Source: Roseburia intestinalis L1-82
GTDB taxonomy: Bacteria > Bacillota > Clostridia > Lachnospirales > Lachnospiraceae
Direction: 5' to 3'
DNA: 64,000 nucleotides
NCBI RefSeq assembly: GCF_900537995.1
Contig: NZ_LR027880.1
Location: 1,496,001-1,560,000, forward strand
Position 1 is the stretch's first letter; every line of letters starts with the position of its first letter. Made by a program: the position numbers and the translations under genes. Below, piece by piece: positions 54,161 to 62,577 of this stretch. The notes below the pieces were generated by a model. It made no database searches and had not been told where the DNA came from. It saw nothing but the letters and a program-made list of their open reading frames with translations.

Positions 54161-54814
54161 ATGAACTGTTTATCGCCATCTATATTATCGGCTGATTTCA
54201 GCCGTCTTGGAGAACAGATAAAAGAGCTTGATGAAGCCGGGGCACAGTATGTCCATATTGATGTTATGGACGGAATGTTTGTTCCGAGTATTTCATTTGG
54301 AATGCCGGTCATCCGTGCTATAAGAGCATGTACAGACCGTATTTTTGATGTTCATCTGATGATTGAGGAACCGGGACGCTATATTGATGAGTTTGCCGAG
54401 GCTGGTGCAGATCTTATCACTGTTCATGCAGAGAGCTGCAGACATCTTGACCGTACTATTGAAAAAATCAAAGAAAAAGGACTTTTAGCAGGTGTTGCCA
54501 TCAATCCTGCAACACCAGTTTCTGCAATATCCTGTGTCCTTGAAAAAGTGGATATGGTTCTTGTTATGACGGTAAATCCGGGATTCGGAGGACAGAAACT
54601 GATTCCCTATACGGTGGAGAAAGTCCGTGAATTAAGAAAAATCGTGGATGAGAAGGGATTAAAAACGGACATTGAAGTAGATGGCGGCGTAAATCTGTCA
54701 AACGTGGAAGAATTGATGGATGCAGGAGCAAATATTATTGTTGCTGGCAGTGCAATTTTTTCCGGGGATGTGACCGAGAATACGATTCGTTTCTTAAATA
54801 TTATTAATGAATGA
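54161..54814 (+). CDS. rpe: Ribulose-phosphate 3-epimerase
   Basis: Pentose phosphate pathway enzyme, 217 residues. SPSILSADFSRLGEQ at the start, metal/catalytic HIDVMDGMFVPSISFG, DVHLMI, MTVNPGFGGQ and EVDGGVN. The ATG at 54161 has GGAG six bases ahead and gives the typical length. Confidence 0.96.
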   Translation: MNCLSPSILSADFSRLGEQIKELDEAGAQYVHIDVMDGMFVPSISFGMPVIRAIRACTDRIFDVHLMIEEPGRYIDEFAEAGADLITVHAESCRHLDRTIEKIKEKGLLAGVAINPATPVSAISCVLEKVDMVLVMTVNPGFGGQKLIPYTVEKVRELRKIVDEKGLKTDIEVDGGVNLSNVEELMDAGANIIVAGSAIFSGDVTENTIRFLNIINE

Positions 54815-54827
54815 TGGGAGCCGATGG

Positions 54828-55502
54828 ATGAAACATTTTTTTATCATAGCGGGTGGAAAAATTGAAGATGCATTTGCGATAGAGGTTTTAAAAGGCTTTG
54901 CTGAAAAAACAGTGATCGCTGCAGATTCCGGTATGGAATTTTTGCGGAGAAATGAAATTGTTCCACAGGTCATTATCGGCGATTTTGATTCGGTAAGCAA
55001 AGAGACACTGGAATGGTTTCAGAAAAAAGAAGGGATCGTCTGGCACAGATTGAATCCTCAAAAGGATGACACAGATACAGAATTTGCGCTGCGTCTTGCC
55101 ATTTCCATGGGAGCGGAGTGTATTACGGTACTTGGAGGTACCGGTTCAAGGTTAGATCATGTGCTGGGGAATATTGAACTTCTGGGCATAGGGTTAGAGC
55201 TGGGAGTTGAAATTGAACTGCTGGATGCAAATAACCGTATCCGTATGACAGATCACGGCATGGTACTAAAAAAAGAGGAACAGTTTGGAAAATATGTTTC
55301 CCTGATTCCGTATACCGCGCAGGTAGAGCATCTGTATCTTGCGGGATTTAAATATCCGCTTGCCGATTATTGCTTAAAGGGTTTCTGTTCAATTGGTGTG
55401 AGTAATGAGATAACTGAAGAACAGGCAGAAATTACATTTGAAAATGGAATATTGATCGTCATTGAATCGCGGGATGATGCGGCAATGGCGGATGAATCAT
55501 AG
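54828..55502 (+). CDS. thiN: Thiamine pyrophosphokinase
   Basis: Converts thiamine to thiamine diphosphate; 224 residues. AADSGMEFLRRNEIVPQ, GDFDSVSKETLE, DDTDTEFALRLA and GGTGSRLDHVLGN are the usual motifs, with a C-terminal binding domain. GGGAGCCGATGG precedes the ATG at 54828. Last gene of the core run; a terminator follows. Confidence 0.95.
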   Translation: MKHFFIIAGGKIEDAFAIEVLKGFAEKTVIAADSGMEFLRRNEIVPQVIIGDFDSVSKETLEWFQKKEGIVWHRLNPQKDDTDTEFALRLAISMGAECITVLGGTGSRLDHVLGNIELLGIGLELGVEIELLDANNRIRMTDHGMVLKKEEQFGKYVSLIPYTAQVEHLYLAGFKYPLADYCLKGFCSIGVSNEITEEQAEITFENGILIVIESRDDAAMADES

Positions 55503-55547
55503 AAAAAGACGGAATCAGCCAATTTTTATGGCGGGTTCCGTCTTTTT
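55503..55547 (+). terminator. Terminator after thiN
   Basis: AAAAAGACGGAA (55503-55514) and TTCCGTCTTTTT (55536-55547), the boundary between core genes and accessory DNA. Confidence 0.88.
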
Positions 55548-55609
55548 GCAAAACAGTTATTGTTTTCGGCAGCCAGTGTGGTAGTCAGCGGAGGATTGGT
55601 TCTTCTGCT

Positions 55610-55965
55610 TTACAGGTATATCGGGCTTACAGGTGCAGCAAGGGAAAAACTCTGACGGAGAATGGAGTTCCAGTTGCTTTTCTGATATAGAAATCGTACA
55701 ACAATTACCGTTTGCTTTTCTTTATCAATAGTGTAAAAGGCAAGGTAATTATTGATTATAATAAAACGAATTTCACAACTCGCCAGAACGGGGTCATCTA
55801 CAAGATAATATTTTTCGGGCATATCCGAGAGTGAGTTGATTTGTTTTGTAGCTGCATCAAGCAGATGCTCGGCTGCGGTGGGGTTCTTCAGTGTAAATTC
55901 GATGTAGTCAGCGGCACGCAGGATGAATGTGAGAATATTATATGTCAGTTTTTGTAACTGTATTC
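55610..55965 (-). pseudogene. ParE/RelE-type toxin remnant
   Basis: The minus-strand frame reads YIEFTLKNPTAAEHLLDA, SLSDMPEKYYLVDDP, IRFIIINNYLAFYTID and VIVVRFLYQKSNWNSIL, a clear RelE/ParE-family toxin C-terminal two-thirds. Upstream the frame stays open, but the expected first strand and helix are shortened (YNILTFILRAADYIEF has about six residues fewer than usual). No ATG with a ribosome site is seen before the internal Met. No antitoxin gene is recognisable next to it. Most likely a decayed toxin gene; use of a rare start codon cannot be excluded. Confidence 0.65.
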
Positions 55966-56102
55966 GATTGACTTCCTTTGGGGAGCAAAGTTTTAAAGTA
56001 TCTGTAAGCAGTGAGTCATGTTAAGTTAAGAACATAAAAAATAAGCAACAAAAAGGAATGTTACAATATGAAGCCAATGAATAGACTTATCTGAAAAAAA
56101 TG

Positions 56103-56136
56103 ATGACCCAGAAATATGCTTCTGGGTCATTTCATT
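56103..56136 (+). terminator. Terminator-like hairpin before the integrase remnant
   Basis: ATGACCCAGAA and TTCTGGGTCAT perfect arms (56103-56130) with T-rich tail. The gene it once served is not recognisable: only a short RBS-preceded ORF encoding MKPMNRLI lies just upstream. The rest of 55970-56100 shows nothing else. Confidence 0.65.
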
Positions 56137-56243
56137 TACCCTATGGTGGGGAGGATTTTTCTTGAATATTAGCACTAGCCATGTTAATATACTATTTGTC
56201 ATATGGTGGCTTCCTTTATTTAATGAAGGGAGCAAATAAGAAT

Positions 56244-56738
56244 ATGGGAGTTGATTTAAAAGGAAAAGATTTAGGTCCAAATCTAAGCCAACGAAAAAAA
56301 GATGGTAAATATAGAGCGCGTTTTATAACGGCGAGTGGAAAAAGAGTAGACAGGATATTTGATAATGTAAAAGAAGCCAAACAATGGCTTGCAAATGCAA
56401 AATATGAAGATGCCAATTCTATATTAATCCTTAATAATAAAACATCTGTAGATTGCTGGTATAAACAATGGAATGGATTTAAAGAAAACAACAAGAGACT
56501 TAATACGGTTAGAAATGGAAACTACCCAAAACTAAAAAAAGAAATAGAACCATTTGCAACACGATTTCTGGAAAGTGCATCAGGAGAGTATGCAAAAAGT
56601 TATAAAATGCTATCCCAAATGATGGAACATAGCTCAATAAAAATCACATTAGATTTATATAGTCACTTGACCGAAGAAACAGTGAAAACCGAGATAGATA
56701 AGTTTTCCAATTATATGGATAGAATGGTTTTTGCATAA
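56244..56738 (+). pseudogene. Tyrosine integrase with internal deletion
   Basis: The first about 130 residues match the N-terminal arm-binding and core-binding parts of Tn916/phage-type integrases (MGVDLKGKDLGPNLSQRKKD, GKYRARFITASGKRVDR, EAKQWLANAKYED). The sequence then jumps to the extreme catalytic C-terminus (MLSQMMEHSSIKITLDLYSHL with the Tyr nucleophile). The central part holding the catalytic Arg, Lys and HxxR is missing, so about 200 residues appear deleted in frame. The product cannot recombine by itself. Confidence 0.85.
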
Positions 56739-57134
56739 GTTCATGAAAGGTCATAAATGAAATATATAAAATGGGGGACAAGATGGGGGACAACCACATG
56801 AAAAGTCCTTGAAACACTAGAAAAATAAGAAAGAAGGAAAATAAAATGAAACTTGGAATCGTTGTAAATTAGCCTTTTTTCATAAATCTATATACATCAA
56901 TAAAAGTCCGTAAAACCGCATGGTTACAAAGTTTTTTGAAATTGTAAATTCATAAAACTTCATACAAAATCATATACTTTCATGCCATTTGGGTGTAGAA
57001 ATGGGTGTAAAAAGATAGTCGAAAACCAGAGTCCAACGCATTTTATGTATTGATAAATGGGCATACAGATTTCTACGGATAGAACCATATAGCATGATAG
57101 AACAGAAGTTAAAATATTATAATGTACCGCACAG
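56739..57134. other. Junction region between integrase remnant and Tn1549-like element
   Basis: No full gene. Notable items are the repeated GGGGGACAAGATGGGGGACAA (about 56773-56793) and a well-spaced AAGAAGG ribosome site before an eight-codon ORF (56846-56872, MKLGIVVN then TAG) that looks like the cut-off start of a gene. A direct repeat ATTTGGGTGTAGAAATGGGTGTA (two GGGTGTA units near 56991-57007) follows. Probably contains one or more element ends; the exact att core cannot be fixed without the other junction. Confidence 0.4.
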
Positions 57135-57183
57135 GCGGCGTTACCTTATCCCAACAGGGAAACAAGGAACGCCGCTATTTTTT
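57135..57183 (+). terminator. Intrinsic terminator at the head of the Tn1549-like module
   Basis: GCGGCGTT (57135-57142) and AACGCCGC (57168-57175) with a 25-base loop and long T-tail. Confidence 0.75.
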
Positions 57184-57191
57184 TACCCTCA

Positions 57192-57305
57192 TGTTACGCA
57201 GTAGGGGCAAAAAGAGCTTTGCTACATAAGGCTTTGCGGGTGCGGTTTTCACACAGTAAGGGATTGATACCTAAACCCTCAAAATTGCTGTTCTACTGCG
57301 TAACA
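57192..57305 (+). promoter_or_regulatory. Long-range inverted repeat leader upstream of the DUF6017 gene
   Basis: TGTTACGCAGTAG (57192-57204) and CTACTGCGTAACA (57293-57305) are perfectly complementary over 13 bases and separated by 88 bases. The structure ends about 10 bases before the ribosome site of the first transfer-module gene, so it may form a leader RNA or a protein-binding/replication site. Confidence 0.55.
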
Positions 57306-57333
57306 AATATGAAGCAAAGGAGTTGATGAAGCT

Positions 57334-58245
57334 ATGGCAGTTTTCCGCGTGGAGAGAAACACAGGATATACGGTTATGAGTAACCACCATTTACGCAATA
57401 AGGAGCTTTCCCTAAAAGCAAAAGGGCTGTTATCACAAATGCTGTCCTTGCCGGAGGATTGGGACTATACCCTTGCAGGACTGTCCTATATCAACCGGGA
57501 AAGTATCGACGCTATCCGCACCGCTGTATGGGAGCTTGAAAAAGCCGGATATATCACAAGACGGCAGGGACGCGACGAGAAAGGTAAAATGACCGCTATC
57601 GAGTACACCATTTACGAACAGCCACAGCCCCCGGCATTGGATTGTCCGGTATTGGAAAATCCAACAGCGGATAACCCGATATTGGAAAATCCGACACCGG
57701 ATAACCCGACGTCGGAAAATCCAATGCAATTAAATAAAGATATACAAAAGACTAACTTATCAAAAAAAGAAAAATCAAATACGGATTTATCAAATAACCA
57801 TTCCATTCCTATCCTTTCCCCTAACCCCTCTCCTTTGAGGGAGGAAACGGCAGAGCCGGAACGGAAAGGAACGGAAGCGGCAGACGCATACAGTGTGTAT
57901 GAGGAAATCATCAAGGACAATATCGAGTATGAGCATTTTATCAAGCATACCGACATTGACAGGGAACGCTTGGACGAGATTGTGTCCCTTATCCTTGAAA
58001 CGGTCTGCACCAAACGAAAGACAATCCGTATCGCCGGGGACGATTATCCGGCAGAGCTTGTCAAAGCAAAGTTTATGAAACTCAACAGCAGCCACATTGA
58101 ATTTGTCTTTGACTGCATGAAAGAGAACACCACGAAAATCCGCAACATCAAGCAATATCTGAAAGCGGTACTTTTCAACGCACCCAACACCATTGACAGC
58201 TATTACACCGCCCTTGTCAACCACGATATGTACGGCGGCTATTAA
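57334..58245 (+). CDS. DUF6017/HTH replication-initiator-like protein of Tn1549-type elements
   Basis: 303 residues. The N-terminal winged-helix of RepA_N type (FRVERNTGYTVMSNHHLRNK, KGLLSQMLSLPEDWDYTLAGL) is followed by a short repeat linker (ENPTxDNP, residues about 110-130). A C-terminal DUF6017 domain of helical character follows (FVFDCMKENTTKIRNIKQYL). Found at the start of conjugative modules of Tn1549/CTn elements, where a role in replication or regulation of the excised circle is suspected. AAAGGAGTTGATGAAGCT precedes the ATG. Base composition is richer in G+C than the integrase remnant. Confidence 0.88.
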   Translation: MAVFRVERNTGYTVMSNHHLRNKELSLKAKGLLSQMLSLPEDWDYTLAGLSYINRESIDAIRTAVWELEKAGYITRRQGRDEKGKMTAIEYTIYEQPQPPALDCPVLENPTADNPILENPTPDNPTSENPMQLNKDIQKTNLSKKEKSNTDLSNNHSIPILSPNPSPLREETAEPERKGTEAADAYSVYEEIIKDNIEYEHFIKHTDIDRERLDEIVSLILETVCTKRKTIRIAGDDYPAELVKAKFMKLNSSHIEFVFDCMKENTTKIRNIKQYLKAVLFNAPNTIDSYYTALVNHDMYGGY

Positions 58246-58263
58246 AAACAGGAGGATTTTAAT

Positions 58264-58482
58264 ATGGCACAGAAAACAGGAGCTTTGATTTTTGATGAAA
58301 CGGCAGACCGTTACGACATTCGCTTTGACCTTAACGACTACTACGGAGGATTGCATTGTGGGGATTGCTTTGAAGTATTTGTACGCGGCAAATGGAAGCC
58401 GACCCGCATGGAGTACGGGGACAACTGGTATCTTGTGGGTGTGAGGGCTTCGGATTTGAATGGGCTGCGGGTGCGTATCTAA
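58264..58482 (+). CDS. DUF5348-family small protein
   Basis: 72 residues, acidic, with FDETADRYDIRFDLNDYYGG and CGDCFEVFVRGKWKPTRME, typical of DUF5348 proteins found in this element family. Function unknown. CAGGAGGATTTTAAT before the ATG. Eighteen bases after the DUF6017 gene. Confidence 0.83.
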   Translation: MAQKTGALIFDETADRYDIRFDLNDYYGGLHCGDCFEVFVRGKWKPTRMEYGDNWYLVGVRASDLNGLRVRI

Positions 58483-58564
58483 AGGCGGCATGAAAAATGT
58501 ACGCCTTATTTTTATGCCCCGAAGCGGCATACCACCCTAATAAAACCACGAAAGGAGGGATTTC

Positions 58565-59041
58565 ATGCAAGATGAAGTCAACGAAAAAGTCGTATCTTTA
58601 GCAATCAAAACATCTAAGCTGACCGCCGAAGTGCTGCAAAAGGCTATGAAAGCCCTGCTTGCCAAAGGCAAAGGGCAGATAACCAAAGCCCCGCATGGGA
58701 AAATCACTATGCGGCAGCTTATGAAGCCGGGAGAAAAGGTTTCCAACATTGAGATTACCGACCAGAATATCAAAGCCTTTGACCCTATCGCAAGGAAAAA
58801 CGGGCTTGATTACAACGTCAAGAAGATTGAGAACGGCAAGCCGCCGACCTATCTTGTGTCTTTTCGGGGCAAGGATATTGACGTTATGACCGAAGCGTTT
58901 CGGGAATTTACCGCAAAGAAATTAGGCAGGGATAAAAAGCCCTCTATCCGCAAGCTGCTTTCCACTCTAAAAGACAAGGCGGCAGCTCTGAACGCACAGA
59001 GGGACAAAGTGAAGAAAAAGGACAGGGAGGTATCGCTATGA
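58565..59041 (+). CDS. PcfB/DUF3801 conjugation protein
   Basis: 158 residues, basic, cytoplasmic. Motifs APHGKITMRQLMKPGEKVSN and VSFRGKDIDVMTEAF match the DUF3801/PcfB family, which in conjugative systems works with the coupling protein and relaxosome. Its stop overlaps the coupling-protein start by four bases (ATGA), showing translational coupling. GAAAGGAGGGATTTC before the ATG. Confidence 0.88.
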   Translation: MQDEVNEKVVSLAIKTSKLTAEVLQKAMKALLAKGKGQITKAPHGKITMRQLMKPGEKVSNIEITDQNIKAFDPIARKNGLDYNVKKIENGKPPTYLVSFRGKDIDVMTEAFREFTAKKLGRDKKPSIRKLLSTLKDKAAALNAQRDKVKKKDREVSL

Positions 59042-60825
59042 AGCCGGAACTTAAAAAGCTGCTTATCCTAAATGCCCCCTATCTGCTCTTTGTCTATCTC
59101 TTTGACAAAATCGGACAGGCGGTGCGGCTCTCTCCGGGAACTGACCTTTCCGGCAAGGTGCTTTCCCTTGCAGACGGCTTTTCTGCTGCCTTTACAAACC
59201 CGCTTCCGAGCCTTGCCCCTATGGATTTGCTTATCGGTATTGTGGGGGCTGTCCTTATCCGGCTTATGGTGTACTTCAAAGGTAAGAACGCGAAGAAATA
59301 CCGAAAAGGTATCGAATACGGTTCTGCCCGTTGGGGCAACGCCGAAGATATAAAGCCCTACACCGACCCGGTATTTCAGAATAACGTGCTGCTGACGCAG
59401 ACGGAACGGCTTACCATGAACAGCCGCCCGAAGCAGCCGAAGTATGCAAGGAATAAAAATATCCTTGTTATCGGGGGAAGCGGCAGCGGCAAGACGAGAT
59501 TTTTTGTGAAGCCCAACTTAATGCAGATGCACTCAAGCTACGTTGTAACCGACCCGAAAGGTACGGTTTTAGTCGAGTGTGGGAAGCTCTTACAGCGCGG
59601 CGGGTATCGGATAAAGGTGCTGAACGCGATAAATTTTAAGAAATCCATGCGTTACAATCCATTTGCCTATATCCGCAGCGAAAAAGACATTTTGAAACTG
59701 GTAAATACCTTGATTGCCAACACCAAAGGGGACGGGGAAAAAGCCGGGGAGGATTTTTGGGTAAAATCGGAACGGCTCTTTTACTGCGCCCTTATCGGCT
59801 ACATTTGGTACGAAGCCCCGGAGGAAGAAAAGAACTTCACGACGCTGCTTGAAATGATAAATGCCAGTGAAGCCCGCGAGGACGACCCGGAATTTCAGTC
59901 CCCCGTTGACCTCATGTTTGAACGGTTGGAGGAAAAAGACCCGGAACACTTTGCCGTCCGGCAGTATAAGAAATTCCTGCTGTCTGCGGGAAAGACACGA
60001 AGCTCTATCCTCATTTCCTGCGGTGCGCGGCTTGCTCCTTTTGACATTAAGGAACTGCGCGACCTTATGGAAACCGACGAAATGGAGCTTGACACCATAG
60101 GCGACCGCAAGACCGCCCTGTTTGTTATCATCAGCGACACCGACGATACTTTTAACTTTGTCGTGAGTATTCTTTACACGCAGCTTTTCAATCTCCTTTG
60201 CGACAAGGCAGATGATGAATACGGCGGTAGGCTGCCCGTCCATGTGCGCTGTCTGTTAGACGAGTTTGCAAATATCGGGCAGATACCGAAGTTTGAAAAG
60301 CTCATAGCCACCATACGAAGCCGGGAAATCTCCGCGTCGATTATCTTACAGTCGCAAAGCCAGTTAAAGGCAATCTATAAGGACAACGCCGATACCATAG
60401 TCGGCAACTGCGACACCACCCTTTTCTTGGGCGGCAAGGAGAAAACCACCCTCAAAGAAATGTCGGAAATCTTGGGGAAAGAAACCATTGACAGCTTCAA
60501 CACTTCCGAGAACCGGGGGCGCGAGGTATCGCATGGGCTGAACTATCAGAAGTTAGGTAAGCAGCTTATGACGGAAGATGAAATAGCGGTCATGGACGGC
60601 GGGAAATGTATTTTACAGCTACGAGGGGTGCGCCCGTTTTTCTCTGACAAGTACGACATTACAAAGCACCCCAACTATAAATATCTTTCCGACTATGACA
60701 AGAAAAATACTTTTGATATAGAAAAGCATTTAAGGCGCAGACCCGCCCTTGTAAAGTCGGACGAAATATTTGACTACTACGAAATCAGCGAAAGCGATTT
60801 GCAGGAGGACACCGACCATGAATAA
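59038..60825 (+). CDS. VirD4/TraG-type conjugative coupling protein
   Basis: T4SS coupling ATPase of 595 residues that brings the relaxosome to the secretion channel. Two N-terminal membrane segments (residues about 8-25 and 62-82) precede GSARWGNAEDIKPYTD. Walker A lies in IGGSGSGKTRFFVKP, VVTDPKGTVLVECG follows, and Walker B is CLLDEFANIGQIPKFEKL. The rest matches the CD1115 family of Tn1549-like elements. Intact over its length. Its usual channel partners (VirB4, VirB6, VirD1-like genes) are not found downstream. Confidence 0.96.
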   Translation: MKPELKKLLILNAPYLLFVYLFDKIGQAVRLSPGTDLSGKVLSLADGFSAAFTNPLPSLAPMDLLIGIVGAVLIRLMVYFKGKNAKKYRKGIEYGSARWGNAEDIKPYTDPVFQNNVLLTQTERLTMNSRPKQPKYARNKNILVIGGSGSGKTRFFVKPNLMQMHSSYVVTDPKGTVLVECGKLLQRGGYRIKVLNAINFKKSMRYNPFAYIRSEKDILKLVNTLIANTKGDGEKAGEDFWVKSERLFYCALIGYIWYEAPEEEKNFTTLLEMINASEAREDDPEFQSPVDLMFERLEEKDPEHFAVRQYKKFLLSAGKTRSSILISCGARLAPFDIKELRDLMETDEMELDTIGDRKTALFVIISDTDDTFNFVVSILYTQLFNLLCDKADDEYGGRLPVHVRCLLDEFANIGQIPKFEKLIATIRSREISASIILQSQSQLKAIYKDNADTIVGNCDTTLFLGGKEKTTLKEMSEILGKETIDSFNTSENRGREVSHGLNYQKLGKQLMTEDEIAVMDGGKCILQLRGVRPFFSDKYDITKHPNYKYLSDYDKKNTFDIEKHLRRRPALVKSDEIFDYYEISESDLQEDTDHE

Positions 60826-61006
60826 ACGTATCAGAAAGAAAAAGCAGAAACAGCAGGAACAGATTGAACAGGCGATTGCCGGGCTTTTAGAAGTAGTTGA
60901 GGAAGCACAGCGGAAACACTGGCAGCTATGGGTGGAGAAAAGCACAAAGCAGTTTGTTGCGGCGGTTATGCGCCACTATGAGCAAAGGGAGGAATACAGC
61001 GTATGA
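60818..61006 (+). CDS. Small basic element protein 1
   Basis: 62 residues starting MNKRIRKKKQKQQEQIEQ; the start overlaps the VirD4 stop by eight bases. Charged, predicted helical, with RKHWQLWVEKSTKQF. Function unknown. It shares its first residues with the next protein, suggesting tandem duplication of a start region. Confidence 0.7.
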   Translation: MNKRIRKKKQKQQEQIEQAIAGLLEVVEEAQRKHWQLWVEKSTKQFVAAVMRHYEQREEYSV

Positions 61007-61164
61007 ATAAACGTATCAAGAAAAAAGTCGCAATCCGAAAATGCCAAAAGAGCTTAGAAAAAATGAAGCAGATTTTTCATGGCGCAGACGAAGAATTTTT
61101 ACAGGGCATGGAAAATATGTACGCACGCCGGATAGCAACTATCCGAAAAGGAGGGCTGAAATAA
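61003..61164 (+). CDS. Small basic element protein 2
   Basis: 53 residues, MNKRIKKKVAIRKCQKSLEK..., overlapping the previous gene by four bases (ATGA). Strongly basic, likely helical, no known domain. Ribosome site AAAGGGAGG is inside the previous gene. The following gap 61165-61364 holds a hairpin GATACGC...GCGTATC and a GACCGC...-rich hairpin, no gene. Confidence 0.7.
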   Translation: MNKRIKKKVAIRKCQKSLEKMKQIFHGADEEFLQGMENMYARRIATIRKGGLK

Positions 61165-61364
61165 TCACAGCACAAAACAAAGGCTGCATGATACGCGCCC
61201 CTTGCGTATCAAAGCCGCAGCACATATTTTTTTACAACTGAATACCGTCGCGCGGCAGACACTTACGCAGCGCGGGGATTTATGACCGCGGCAGTTTGAA
61301 AACTGACCGCCGTTTTTTATACCCTTTTACGGGGCAAGCCGCATTTGCGGCAGAAAGGAGTTTT

Positions 61365-61505
61365 ATGGAATTTTTCAACAGCGCAATCGGCGTATTACAG
61401 ACTTTGGTTATCGCTCTTGGAGCAGGACTTGGCATTTGGGGCGTTATCAATCTCTTAGAGGGATATGGAAACGACAATCCGGGCGCAAATGCTCATGTGC
61501 GGTAA
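61365..61505 (+). pseudogene. Truncated Maff2-family element protein
   Basis: Begins MEFFNSAIGVLQTLVIALG, the hydrophobic helix typical of Maff2 mobile-element proteins, and reaches GYGNDNPGA before it changes into NAHVR and a stop, 46 residues. From memory, family members are near 70 residues with a second membrane helix, missing here. The break at about 61485-61490 probably marks a deletion or insertion junction. AGAAAGGAGTTTT precedes the ATG. Confidence 0.78.
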
Positions 61506-61668
61506 AGTAATAAAAAGATTTAGGTAGCCGCCTTAACTATTCCTAAATAAGATAATATGCACAGTATTTTCTCGTAAATAGAAAATAAATTATTGCATTT
61601 TACCAATTATTATGTTAAAATGACAATGTAACAAAGAGCTATGTATTTTTAAGGAAAGGGAGGAACTT

Positions 61669-61974
61669 ATGAATTTAAGAAAATCTATTTTAGCACTTTC
61701 AGTAGTAGCTGGAATTGTAGCTGCTCCAATGACTGTATTTGCCGCTCATACTCATAGTTGGGGTTCTCCCCAGTACTATGGATATGAAGATGAAATGCCT
61801 GGTATATATGATGACTGGGATAAATGTGCGACACGTCATGTATATAATTACAAACAATGTTTAATTTGTGGAGAAGTAAGCATTTATGAAGTTGAGACGA
61901 TTGAAATGTCTCACAAATGGGTGAATGGTGCATGTGTATATTGCAACAAAGGTTACGCGAAAGAGATAAATTAA
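61669..61974 (+). CDS. Small secreted cysteine-containing protein
   Basis: 101 residues with a good signal peptide (MNLRKSILALSVVAGIVAAP, cleavage likely after VFA-A around residue 25). The mature part has four clustered cysteines (DKCATRH, QCLICGE, ACVYCNKG) in CxxC pairs and several His, suggesting a metal or disulfide site. AAGGAAAGGGAGGAACTT before the ATG. AT-rich and unlike the surrounding element genes. No family recognised. Confidence 0.75.
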   Translation: MNLRKSILALSVVAGIVAAPMTVFAAHTHSWGSPQYYGYEDEMPGIYDDWDKCATRHVYNYKQCLICGEVSIYEVETIEMSHKWVNGACVYCNKGYAKEIN

Positions 61975-62012
61975 CATAGTATCATTACCGGCAAGTTTAT
62001 AATCAAAAAATA

Positions 62013-62067
62013 GAAAGCATTGAGAATATTTCAAAATTTCTTGAAAGTACTCTCAGTGCTTTCTTTG
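62013..62067 (+). terminator. Terminator between the two cargo genes
   Basis: GAAAGCATTGAGA (62013-62025) and TCTCAGTGCTTTC (62051-62063), followed by TTTG. Near-perfect stem with one mismatch. Confidence 0.7.
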
Positions 62068-62088
62068 ATAATATGAAAGGAGAAATAA

Positions 62089-62577
62089 ATGCAAAAAAAA
62101 CAACTTTCTGTATTAGTACTAATTATTTTATGCTTTTTATTAGGATGTAACAGAGAAACACCAAAAGATGAATCTCAACAAAATTATGAAGATGAATCTA
62201 ATATTTCTAAAACAAATGGAGAAGAACTTGTAAATATAAACAGTGAATTGTTAGGTTCGACTCCTTTTGATATCCAAATCGATAAAACAGCATTGCAGAC
62301 TAGAAAAGAAACAGAAACAGAAGTTACAATAAAGACAAATTTAACAGACTGGGGTTATACTGTTTCTTCTGAAAAAGGGAAAATATCTGATATAAATAAA
62401 AATTCATTCATATATATAGCACCTAAAGATGAGAGGGATGATACTATAAAAATACAATTATCGGACTATGAAAATGGCATATCATATGAATATACAATTC
62501 CACTTATTTTTGCGGGAAACAATGAACATTCTTTAGATAAATTCAAGGAAAATCTTTCAAGATTACCTAATAGTTAG
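62089..62577 (+). CDS. Predicted lipoprotein
   Basis: 162 residues with a lipoprotein signal: basic start, hydrophobic stretch, and lipobox LLGC (Cys at residue 20). The rest is hydrophilic, Thr/Lys/Glu-rich with likely beta structure, suggesting an extracellular anchored domain. AT-rich with AAAGGAG before the ATG. No known family. Together with the previous gene it is cargo of foreign character within the element. Confidence 0.75.
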   Translation: MQKKQLSVLVLIILCFLLGCNRETPKDESQQNYEDESNISKTNGEELVNINSELLGSTPFDIQIDKTALQTRKETETEVTIKTNLTDWGYTVSSEKGKISDINKNSFIYIAPKDERDDTIKIQLSDYENGISYEYTIPLIFAGNNEHSLDKFKENLSRLPNS

